NCBI GenBank assembly: GCA_002335145.1
Contig: DDBV01000016.1
Coordinates: forward strand, 521 to 20,112
Length of the DNA stretch: 19,592 nucleotides
Reading direction: 5' to 3'
From: Patescibacteria group bacterium UBA2023
GTDB taxonomy: Bacteria; Patescibacteriota; Gracilibacteria; BD1-5; UBA2023
Positions 7,575 through 14,905 of this stretch are shown here, in pieces; the first letter of the stretch is position 1, and each line of letters begins with the position of its first letter. A program made the position numbers and the translations under genes. The notes under the pieces are model-generated. The model saw only the letters and a list, made by a program, of their open reading frames with translations. It was not told where the DNA came from and searched no databases.

Positions 7575-8429
7575 ATGGTGAGCCTATCGAATAAAGACGC
7601 GAGAACCGAGCAGGGTGCAGATCTCTTCGGACAGCTATCCGGCGAGCTCGATCTCGGACGATCCGAAGAAGAGCTGGGCTTCGAGACACACGATCCGATC
7701 GAGCGGCGCATTGTCCTCTGAAACCGCATACTTACGGGATTCATGGTCATCGGAATACTGACCGTGGCATTCATGAAGCTCGACATCTACCTGCGATTTG
7801 ACGCGGCAGATATAGGATTTTTCCGGAATTTCCCCATCTGCGACCGCCTCATCTCGGGTGTGGAGGGATACGAAAACCCGGGATGTCTCAATACGACCAT
7901 GCTTCGGGACAGCCTCACACGCCAAAAGGAAGAGCTCGAAACCGCTACCACGAAGCAGCTGATGCTCTACGTACCGTTGGTGCTCCCAACAATCAGTGTC
8001 GAGACCCGACCCGATGTGCAGTTTATTACCGAGACGACATCGAGCCGCACGCCGATAGTAAAAATGCTTGATACCCTCTATGAGGCAAAGAACGACACGG
8101 ATCTCAAGGGAGAAGATATCGAGTGTTCTGGGTACAAGTTCATCCGCGGAGGAGCACTCAAATTCTCGTGCAGCGTCTACGGGTCATCTGTTCTCGGTCC
8201 TATGGGACAGGCTCCGGTCTCTTCGCGCACGAAGACATTTCAATTCCTCGACCGACTCCAAAAGAAAGATACCGGATTCAGCATTCTGAACTATCCGTCA
8301 ACACTCCCGATCGATACATTCAAGAGCGCGGAACCGGGAATTAAGTCCCTCTTCGAGACCCGCACAAAGATCAGTCTCGACCTCCTCTATACTCCGCCGG
8401 AGCCAGAGAATCGCGATTCCGAAATCTAA
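7575..8429 (+). CDS. Single-pass membrane protein of a pilus-like operon, PilN-like layout (one UGA-Gly codon)
   Basis: The 284-residue protein has a cytoplasmic acidic N-terminus of about 48 residues (EQGADLFGQLSGELDLGRSEEELGFE). One membrane helix follows (about residues 52-68, ILTGFMVIGILTVAFM), then a coiled-coil-prone segment (RDSLTRQKEELETATTKQ) and an extracytoplasmic domain. UGA encodes residue 49 (7719-7721), immediately before the helix, giving VLGNRILTG; the open frame on both sides supports decoding it. The layout and the position before a second single-pass protein, a GspE ATPase and a GspF protein resemble the PilN/PilO or GspL/GspM inner-membrane alignment proteins. The sequence itself is not recognisable as PilN, so the assignment is contextual. 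It ends at TAA, 11 bases before the next ATG. Confidence 0.75.
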
Positions 8430-8440
8430 AAAGACCGACT

Positions 8441-9721
8441 ATGAAACTCCCGACCAATCTCTTCGAAGACGCGCTCGACATTATCGGAACATACCGATAC
8501 CACTTCATGCTCACGGGAATCTACCTGTTGATCATGGGAGCCACGGCATTCTATGCTTTTTCTCGAGTGCTTCCGACCTACGCAGAGAAACAACCCATCA
8601 TAGACGAGGCGAATACGCTCAATGCCTCGATCCAGAATATCAAGGCTCATGGCCTGACCGTAGCTGAGTTCACCACCATCTCAAAAAAAATCAACTCCGA
8701 CTCATCGTCCACGGATATTGCACAAGACAAGGGCAAGCTCCAAAAAGCTCTCACGAAACCGAGAGACTTCCGCGGAGACTACCTTGCATGGCTTGCAGAT
8801 GAGATGAAACTCTCGGAAAAACGTGGGATAGAGATAGATCGCAATGAGCGAATTCTGCGGAGTATTCTCCCCTCGTTCATATCCGCGGACAAGCAAACGG
8901 CTGGCTCGCTCGCCACCACCGGAGAGACTCTGACGCTTGAAAACTTCATCGAATACGTAGAAACGAATATCCTCCGACGCTTCAATATCCAGAGCAACGC
9001 TTCGGTCGGAATCAACGGGATGGAATTCGAGGAGAATACGGCCGGGACACTCAATATCGGATCATTCATCGTTCGGATTGATTTCCAGGGCGAGATCGAG
9101 GATATTCGGAAGATGATCGAGTTTCTCCAATCATCGGGAAAATTCTCCATCAAGAACGGACGAATCGAGGGCGAACTCCCATCCGAACAGAACATCACAA
9201 CTCTCTCGGAGAATTTGCTCGTAGATATAAGAGAATTTTCCATAAACGGGTGGCTCCCTTCGGATGACCCACTCATGAGCGCGAATGCCGAGACGAGCGG
9301 ATCCGTTGCGCTCGAATTCTACGTCCAAGGAAACAACTCTCAGAAGGTCTTGCTCATGCGAACACAGGTTCTCAACGCCTACAAGGATCTCGAAAAGAAA
9401 ATACAGTCCTACGACTCGTACTGCGAGAAGACTGCCGGATCCCCATGTTCAGAAGAGTCTGTGCGCCTTGCGGTGGTTGCTATACGCAACCAAGCTTCGT
9501 CACTCGAGTCGTACTCGGACCGGATAGACGTGATTTCACGACGCAAGGAGGTATCGAGAATCGATGAGGAGATGAGCGAGCTCATGCTCTATGCACGTTC
9601 GATCGAGCAAATCGACACGCTCGTGGAGCGCAATATCAAGACTATTGACTCCGCAACAAAACCGAGTGCCAAGTCCGCTCCGACACAAACACAAACCGCA
9701 ACCGGATCGACAAACGAATAA
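8441..9721 (+). CDS. Single-pass membrane protein of a pilus-like operon, PilO-like layout
   Basis: The 426-residue protein has a short N-terminal tail, one membrane helix (about 22-41, FMLTGIYLLIMGATAFYAF) and a large extracytoplasmic part. A helical, coiled-coil-prone stretch follows the helix (EKQPIIDEANTLNASIQNIKAH), as in PilO. A mixed domain containing EDIRKMIEFLQSSGKFSIKNGRIEGEL (about 225-250) resembles the ferredoxin-like PilO/GspM fold in its strand-helix order. It is longer than typical PilO (about 200 residues), with a second helical region and a Ser/Thr/Gln-rich tail (APTQTQTATGST). Two cysteines (YDSYCEKTAGSPC) could form a local disulfide. There is no UGA codon. Position directly before the GspE/PilB ATPase supports an inner-membrane alignment role; the family call is inference. 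Confidence 0.75.
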   Translation: MKLPTNLFEDALDIIGTYRYHFMLTGIYLLIMGATAFYAFSRVLPTYAEKQPIIDEANTLNASIQNIKAHGLTVAEFTTISKKINSDSSSTDIAQDKGKLQKALTKPRDFRGDYLAWLADEMKLSEKRGIEIDRNERILRSILPSFISADKQTAGSLATTGETLTLENFIEYVETNILRRFNIQSNASVGINGMEFEENTAGTLNIGSFIVRIDFQGEIEDIRKMIEFLQSSGKFSIKNGRIEGELPSEQNITTLSENLLVDIREFSINGWLPSDDPLMSANAETSGSVALEFYVQGNNSQKVLLMRTQVLNAYKDLEKKIQSYDSYCEKTAGSPCSEESVRLAVVAIRNQASSLESYSDRIDVISRRKEVSRIDEEMSELMLYARSIEQIDTLVERNIKTIDSATKPSAKSAPTQTQTATGSTNE

Positions 9722-9754
9722 GCACGCCTTAGCCAGAAACGCACCACCCGAATC

Positions 9755-11008
9755 ATGTCGACGAAAATCGATCTACTCAAAGAAGAGATCTACAAGGGAG
9801 AAAACGCCCAACTCATCTGTGACCTCATCATGGCCGCAGCGGTGGAGGCGGGAGCTTCGGACATCCATATCGAGCCGCTCTCGAACTTCGTCCGACTTCG
9901 GTATCGCGTAGACGGAGTCCTGCAGGAAGTATTGGAATACCAAAAATTCCTCCATGCGAACCTCGTTGCGAGATTCAAGATTCTCTCGAATCTCAAGATC
10001 GACGAGTCGCGCATGCCGCAAGACGGCCGCATTTCCACGAGCATCGATGAGAAAGGTATGGATCTGCGTGTCTCCACACTCCCTACGGTCAATGGCGAGA
10101 AAATCGTCATGCGTATCGTTGACAAGAGCAAGAAAATTCCGGATCTCGACGTCCTCGGAATTGAGGGATCGAACGGACGAATTCTCGACCGGTCCATCCA
10201 TCAACCGAACGGGATCGTCCTCACATCGGGGCCGACCGGATCGGGAAAATCGACCACGCTCTATTCCTGTCTCATTCGACTCAATACCCCCGATGTCAAT
10301 ATCATGACGCTCGAGGACCCGGTGGAAAACACTGTCGATGGCATCAACCAGAGCCAGGTTTACCCTTCTATCGGCTATACATTCGCTTCCGGACTTCGTA
10401 CCGCGCTCCGCCAAGACCCGGACATCATCATGGTGGGAGAGATCCGAGACCACGAGACCATTAACATCGCCATCGAGGCATCGCTCACGGGTCACCTCGT
10501 GGTTTCGACCATCCACACCAACTCGGCGGCCGAGACCATTACCCGTATCCTCAATATGGGAATTCCGGGATTTCTCCTCCCCGCTTCGGTAAACTGCATT
10601 ATCGCCCAGCGACTCATACGTCGCATCTGTCCGCACTGTCGCAAGGCTGTAAAGGCCCAGGATCTCCCCGCAAAACTCCAGGAGGATGTCCGTCGCTCCA
10701 TTGGTCGCACTCGCAAGGAGGAATTGGTAGAACGCGTCTCCTCCGACATTCTCAAAGATCCCATCTTCTACGAGCCAGTCGGCTGCGAGAAGTGCAATGG
10801 CGGATACAAGGGCCGCGTGGGAATCTACGAGATTCTCGAAATCACGCCGAAAATAAAAGAAATGATCCTCAAGGAGTCGAGTGCCGTCGACATCCACGAG
10901 GTTGCCGTCTCAGATGGCATGATCTCACTCGAACAAGATGGCGTGATTAAGGCACTCAACGGCCAGACCTCTCTGGAGGAGGTCTACGCCGCCGCAAAAC
11001 AAGGCTAA
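9755..11008 (+). CDS. GspE/PilB-type secretion ATPase, lacking the N-terminal domain
   Basis: This is a 417-residue assembly ATPase of the type IV pilus/type II secretion superfamily; it powers pilin polymerisation from the cytoplasmic face. Motifs in order are the ASDIHIEP start of the N2 domain (34-41), RVDG, Walker A GPTGSGKST (159-167), the Asp box TLEDPVE (185-191), Walker B with RQDPDIIMVGEIRD (219-232) and the His box TGHLVVSTIHTNSA (245-258). The tetracysteine zinc site CPHC...CEKC (C292, C295, C344, C347) marks GspE/PilB rather than PilT. It is shorter than typical PilB (about 560 residues) because the N-terminal regulatory domain is absent. No UGA is used. The invariant Arg of GEIRD is encoded by CGA. 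It is followed nine bases later by the GspF partner. Confidence 0.95.
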   Translation: MSTKIDLLKEEIYKGENAQLICDLIMAAAVEAGASDIHIEPLSNFVRLRYRVDGVLQEVLEYQKFLHANLVARFKILSNLKIDESRMPQDGRISTSIDEKGMDLRVSTLPTVNGEKIVMRIVDKSKKIPDLDVLGIEGSNGRILDRSIHQPNGIVLTSGPTGSGKSTTLYSCLIRLNTPDVNIMTLEDPVENTVDGINQSQVYPSIGYTFASGLRTALRQDPDIIMVGEIRDHETINIAIEASLTGHLVVSTIHTNSAAETITRILNMGIPGFLLPASVNCIIAQRLIRRICPHCRKAVKAQDLPAKLQEDVRRSIGRTRKEELVERVSSDILKDPIFYEPVGCEKCNGGYKGRVGIYEILEITPKIKEMILKESSAVDIHEVAVSDGMISLEQDGVIKALNGQTSLEEVYAAAKQG

Positions 11009-11017
11009 TACGTACAT

Positions 11018-12175
11018 ATGAACACTCCTTCCGATCTCATCATTCTCGACACCCCCCAATCAGGAGGGGTCGCAAAACGCCAGTCGAAGATCCCAACGGA
11101 TCTCGGGGCGATCAACGAATGGCTGATGAAGCAACAGAAGATCAAGGTTGCCCAGAAGGTGATCTTCTTCCGTCTGCTTGCGACCATGGCAAATGCGGGG
11201 CTCCCCATGCTCAAATCCATTGCGATCCTGCAAAAACAAGAGAAAGACCCGATTCTCCAGATTCTCTACAAGACGATTCAGTCCGATATCAAGGGGGGGA
11301 AGAACCTCAGCCAGTCCATGCGGGCATACCGCGGAAACTTCAGCGACTCGGAATGCTCCATTATCGAATCGGGAGAGAAAACCGGTAAGCTCAATGGCGC
11401 GCTCATTCAGCTCGCAGACCAGGTGGAGAAGATCTCGAGTACCAGCAAGAAGCTCAAAGGAGCACTCATCTATCCGGTCGCTATCATCTTCGTCATGTTC
11501 GGTGCCGTGGGTGTGCTCATGACCCTGGTCGTGCCGAAGATCGTGGAGATATTCGGGGATAAGACCAAACTCCCACCTCTCACCAAGGCTCTCATCGCCG
11601 TGAGCGATTTCTTCGTGGGATACTGGTGGGCTATGATCCTGGGAGTTGTCGCGTTTATTCTCTTCGTCTCCATCTGGAAGCGCACAAAAAACGGACACTA
11701 CCGGTATGATGGCATCATGCTACGTATCCCGATTTTCGGAAACGTCATCCGGAAAGTCATCCTCTCCCGATTCGCACGCGTCTTCTCGAACCTCCTCTCT
11801 TCCGGAATCTCGATCCTTGAATCACTACGAATCATTGCGGATGTCGTAGGAAATGAAGTATACAAGCAGCGATTCCTCCTCCTGCGCGAAGACATAAAAA
11901 AAGGAGTGAAAATCGGGGAGAGCCTCCAAGATGACCGCCTTTTTCCGGAGATGCTCGTACAGATGATCAAGGTCGGAGAGGAGACCGCGAAGCTCGACTC
12001 GATCATTCTCAAGATCGCCGACTTCTACGATGAAGAGGTGGAGACCGTCATCAATAGCATCCAAAAACTCCTCGAACCGATCATCATCGTCACGATGGCG
12101 ATCGTCATCGGTCTCATCGCCGTGGGTATCATGCAGCCGATTATGAACATGGCGGACATTGTATCGGAAGGATAG
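11018..12175 (+). CDS. GspF/PilC-type inner-membrane platform protein
   Basis: The 385-residue protein has the two repeated T2SSF domains and three membrane helices of PilC/GspF. The first domain begins near residue 46 (FFRLLATMANAGLPMLKSIAIL), with the ESGEKTGKLNGAL motif near residue 116, followed by helices at about 150-172 and 200-222. The second domain starts near residue 250 (FARVFSNLLSSGISILESLRI) and carries the repeated motif VGEETAKLD. The third helix lies near the C-terminus (EPIIIVTMAIVIGLIAVGIMQPI). These proteins sit in the inner membrane and couple the assembly ATPase to pilin extraction. The N-terminal 45 residues are a polar extension. The start is nine bases after the ATPase stop; the stop is TAG. 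No UGA codon is used. Confidence 0.95.
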   Translation: MNTPSDLIILDTPQSGGVAKRQSKIPTDLGAINEWLMKQQKIKVAQKVIFFRLLATMANAGLPMLKSIAILQKQEKDPILQILYKTIQSDIKGGKNLSQSMRAYRGNFSDSECSIIESGEKTGKLNGALIQLADQVEKISSTSKKLKGALIYPVAIIFVMFGAVGVLMTLVVPKIVEIFGDKTKLPPLTKALIAVSDFFVGYWWAMILGVVAFILFVSIWKRTKNGHYRYDGIMLRIPIFGNVIRKVILSRFARVFSNLLSSGISILESLRIIADVVGNEVYKQRFLLLREDIKKGVKIGESLQDDRLFPEMLVQMIKVGEETAKLDSIILKIADFYDEEVETVINSIQKLLEPIIIVTMAIVIGLIAVGIMQPIMNMADIVSEG

Positions 12176-12190
12176 AACCAAGTTTTTTCC

Positions 12191-12361
12191 ATGCTTCACA
12201 CCGCCTTCGACACACTCATGCACTTCTTTCGCTCAATCAGTATGAGCGTCTCGACAACGTTCGATATATCCGGAACACTTGGCGACTCCGATAACTCCCC
12301 CTCAGACGATCCCGATGGAAACTCGGACGGTGGGGGCAGTTGTGGCGGAGGTGAAGAATAG
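12191..12361 (+). CDS. Small acidic protein with Gly/Cys-rich tail, 56 aa
   Basis: I do not recognise a family. The frame runs from ATG to TAG, 15 bases after the GspF stop. The N-terminal 25 residues form an amphipathic, moderately hydrophobic segment (MLHTAFDTLMHFFRSISMSVS). The rest is acidic and flexible, with DSDNSPSDDPDGNSDGG, and it ends GGGSCGGGEE with a single cysteine. It has no prepilin peptidase motif, so a pilin role is not indicated. Co-directional placement at the end of the pilus-like operon suggests co-transcription. A weak hairpin follows 14 bases later. It is short and only moderately supported, but codon use (TTC, ATC, GAC, GGA) resembles its neighbours. Confidence 0.55.
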   Translation: MLHTAFDTLMHFFRSISMSVSTTFDISGTLGDSDNSPSDDPDGNSDGGGSCGGGEE

Positions 12362-12374
12362 ACGATTCCTCAAG

Positions 12375-12391
12375 AAAACCATCCCGGTTTT
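12375..12391 (+). terminator. Weak hairpin after the pilus-like operon
   Basis: AAAACC (12375-12380) pairs with GGTTTT (12386-12391) around a five-base loop, giving a six-pair stem ending in T4. It overlaps the -35 of the following promoter. Terminator strength would be low. Confidence 0.35.
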
Positions 12392-12416
12392 ACACAAGAA
12401 AGAAAACCGATACAAT
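12389..12416 (+). promoter_or_regulatory. Candidate murE promoter
   Basis: TTTACA (12389-12394, five of six consensus bases) and TACAAT (12411-12416, five of six) are spaced by 16 bp. The murE ATG lies 36 bases downstream. Confidence 0.55.
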
Positions 12417-12451
12417 GCGCTCATTGAGCGTATTTGTTTTCTCGCCGACCC

Positions 12452-13759
12452 ATGAGCGCGTTCTCTAAGCTCCTCCCCCTGAATCATCCGATCCGAGTCC
12501 TCTACCACTACGTCCGCGGTATCGCCGCCCACTGGCGGTATGGGCGACCTGGTCGCAACATGACCGTGATCGGCATCACCGGAACAAAAGGAAAAACCAC
12601 GACCACGAATCTCATCGCCCGTGGCCTGAGTGGCAACGGCGCACGAGTGTTCGCATTCTCGACCGCAAACTACTGTATGGATGGCGAGTGGCACGAGAAC
12701 ACCACAAAAATGACGAGCCCTTCACCATTCGTGCTCCAGCGACTCCTTCGTGAAGCGGAAAACCGTGGCTGTACCCATGCGGTCATCGAGACATCGAGTC
12801 ACAGCGTATTCTATCACCGGGACTACGGTGTCGCCTATGACACGGTCGTCTTCACGAATCTCTCGCGCGACCATCTCGATCTCCACCGCACCATGGCCGA
12901 TTACCTCGCGACCAAGAAGCGACTCTTCGAGTGACTCGTTTACTACCGCCGAAAAAAGGGCGTGAAGAAGATCGGGATCGTGAATCTCGATGACCCCGCC
13001 GCCAATGAATTTCTCTCCGTGACAGCGGACGCGCTCATTACCTACGGGCTCACCCCCGCAGCCGAAATCTCCGCAAAGAGCGTACAGGAGACGGGGGACG
13101 AGACAGTTATTACCATTCGGATGCCCTCGAACGAATTTGTAATCCGATCTAAACTCCGCGGCACCTACAATGTATCGAATATCCTCGCTGCCACCGCGGC
13201 ACTCATGGCCCAGAAGGTTCCATCGGCAGTAATAGCGGAGACGCTCTCGAAAACTTCTGGCATACCATGACGACTGGAACCAGTCCAAAATCACCTGGGA
13301 ATACGCATCTTCGTGGACTACGCTCACACCGAATGATCGCTGCAAAACGTCCTTGAGACCGTCCGAAACATTCCGGACTGCGGACGAGTTATTGTCGTGT
13401 TCTGAGCGACAGGAGACCGCGACCCAGCAAAACGTCCCAAGATGGGAGCCGTAGCAGACCGCTTGGCAGATGTCGTCATAGTAACGGATGACGATCCTTA
13501 TACCGAGCCTTCCGCCAAGATTATTGCCGAAATAGCGGAAGGGGTCTCGCGAAAAATCGGAGAGAACTATTGGATCGTCCCGAATCGGGAAGACGCCATC
13601 CGAACCGCTCTCGCAGTCTCCCGATCCGGAGATACCATCGTACTGGCTGGCAAAGGATCGGAGACGATCCAAATGACGAACCGCTGAGCGGTAAAATGGA
13701 ACGATGCGGAAGCGACAAAACGGATTCTTGCGGAGGTTGAAAAAAACGAAATCAACTAG
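12452..13759 (+). CDS. murE: Mur ligase MurE, shortened N-terminus (five UGA-Gly codons)
   Basis: This 435-residue UDP-MurNAc-tripeptide synthetase adds the third amino acid of the peptidoglycan stem. Motifs are the ATP loop GITGTKGKTT (41-50), TSPSPFVLQ, ETSSHS, FTNLSRDHLDLHRTMADYLATKKRLF, GTYNVSNILAATAA, DYAHT, VVFGATGDRDPAKRPKM and LAGKGSET. UGA encodes residues 161, 273, 295, 318 and 412. Residue 273 (IPGRLE) and residue 318 (VFG) are conserved glycines in MurE. The N-terminal UDP-binding domain is reduced: the ATP loop begins at residue 41 rather than near 110. The specificity motif DNPR of diaminopimelate-adding enzymes reads DDPY (347-350), so the third residue may not be meso-diaminopimelate. 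The stop is TAG. It has its own promoter and no Shine-Dalgarno. Confidence 0.94.
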
Positions 13760-13794
13760 GCTAGAATCGGACTGGAAAAATACGGGGATCTCGC

Positions 13795-14091
13795 ATGGAA
13801 GACTCCCCATCGGATGAGCCGATGGAAGCTTCGGGTATGAGGTACGCGCGGTATGCCCGACCCCCGATGAAGATGACATACTCCCCTTCATCGAATCATT
13901 TGTCCGAGGATGAGATAATTCCTCCGCGAGCATTTGACGACACGTCTACTGCGTATCACTGGGGTGAAACCATCGACGACACCGCGATCATGGCGACCGC
14001 GATGAACCCCACCATATGAGTGCTCGCCGCTGGAGAAGCATCGGACTGTCCGAATTCGAACGGCCGGAAGAGGTCGAACATGATCCGATAA
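13795..14091 (+). CDS. Uncertain hypothetical protein, 98 aa
   Basis: This is a low-confidence call. From ATG (13795) preceded six bases earlier by GGGGA, a frame with one UGA (14017-14019) runs to TAA (14089-14091). The second half has codon use like the neighbours (GETIDDTAIMATAMNPTIGVLAAGE); the first half (MEDSPSDEPMEASGMRYARYARPP) is atypical. The frame one base earlier (positions divisible by three) is open from before 13761 to TAG at 14131-14133. It contains a natural-looking stretch (YEVRAVCPTPDEDDILPFIESFVRG) but has no start codon and five UGAs. Either this gene is real, or the region is a degraded or frameshifted gene, or it is non-coding. No family is recognised. Confidence 0.3.
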
Positions 14092-14136
14092 AAAAAGAAG
14101 TACACTCTCCGAAAATAGCACGAGGACATTAGACCA

Positions 14137-14142
14137 TATAAT
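14137..14142 (+). promoter_or_regulatory. -10 element upstream of rsmE
   Basis: A perfect TATAAT lies 22 bases before the rsmE ATG. No good -35 is seen at 15-18 bp upstream, so this is supported mainly by the -10 match and position. Confidence 0.4.
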
Positions 14143-14164
14143 CGGTAATCTGTAAAGTTTTCCC

Positions 14165-14869
14165 ATGCAACGGTTCTTACTCGATACCCCTCTTGCCGAA
14201 CGAATTTGTCTGACAAACCCCGACCTCGTCCATCAGATCGGTCATGTCCTGCGATCAGCGGTCGGAGACTCGATTGTTTTCTTCGATGGCCACTCACCCG
14301 AAGAACACCTCTACCGGATCGAGAGTGTCTCCAAGCGGACAGTAGAGTGCCGCCGGACGGCAATACGCCCCTCCGAATGCGAACCGCAACATCGGGTAAC
14401 GATCGCTCAGGCCATGCCAAATACCATCGAAAAGCTCGAGTATGCCCTGCAGAAATGCGTGGAAATCGGCGCGACCGGATTCATAATATTTCGCGGTGAC
14501 CGCTCGCAAAAACCGCTCCCGAATGAACACAAACGCGAGCGTCTCGAAAAAATCGCAAAAGAAGCACTGGAGCAATGCGGCGGCTGTATCATGCCGGAAA
14601 TCCGCTATACCGAGAGCATATCCGATGCGATTGGGAGTCCACGGGAGACCTTCGCGCTCGATATGGGGCCGTTCCGTGCCGATTCCATGACCGAGCACGG
14701 ATCGATAACACTCCTTGTCTGACCCGAAGGAGGATGGAGCAACGAAGAACGGGAGTTTTTCAGTCGGACAGGGATCGAGCGGATTTCATTCGGCAATCGC
14801 GTGATGCGAACCGAAACAGCTGCTGTGGCTGGATGTGTAATGTTTGCTCACGGCACACAGTTGTGATAG
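14165..14869 (+). CDS. rsmE: 16S rRNA m3U1498 methyltransferase RsmE (two UGA-Gly codons)
   Basis: The 234-residue protein belongs to the SPOUT (trefoil-knot) methyltransferases and matches RsmE, which methylates U1498 (E. coli numbering) of 16S rRNA using S-adenosylmethionine. The N-terminal PUA-like part shows HVLRSAVGDSIVFFDG. The knot domain has IAQAMPNTIEKLEYALQKCVEIGA, RGDRSQ, KEALEQCGG, LLVGPEGGWSNEE and the terminal FGNRVMRTETAAAVAG. UGA at codon 186 (14720-14722) supplies the first glycine of GPEGG, an essentially invariant cofactor-binding glycine, which is strong evidence for UGA as Gly. A second UGA at codon 234 (14864-14866) immediately precedes the TAG stop, so the C-terminus reads either ...TQL or ...TQLG. 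No Shine-Dalgarno is visible. Confidence 0.95.
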
Positions 14870-14905
14870 ACTCAGATCAATTCACCCTCATTCTTTTTTC
14901 AAACT

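Noticed and set aside
9773..10897. Long 374-aa antisense frame within the GspE ATPase gene
   Set aside because: It mirrors the strongly supported ATPase; its Asp/Arg-rich sequence is the typical complement of this codon use.
12722..13933. 403-aa antisense frame over murE
   Set aside because: MurE motifs on the + strand are unambiguous, and the antisense product shows no family features.
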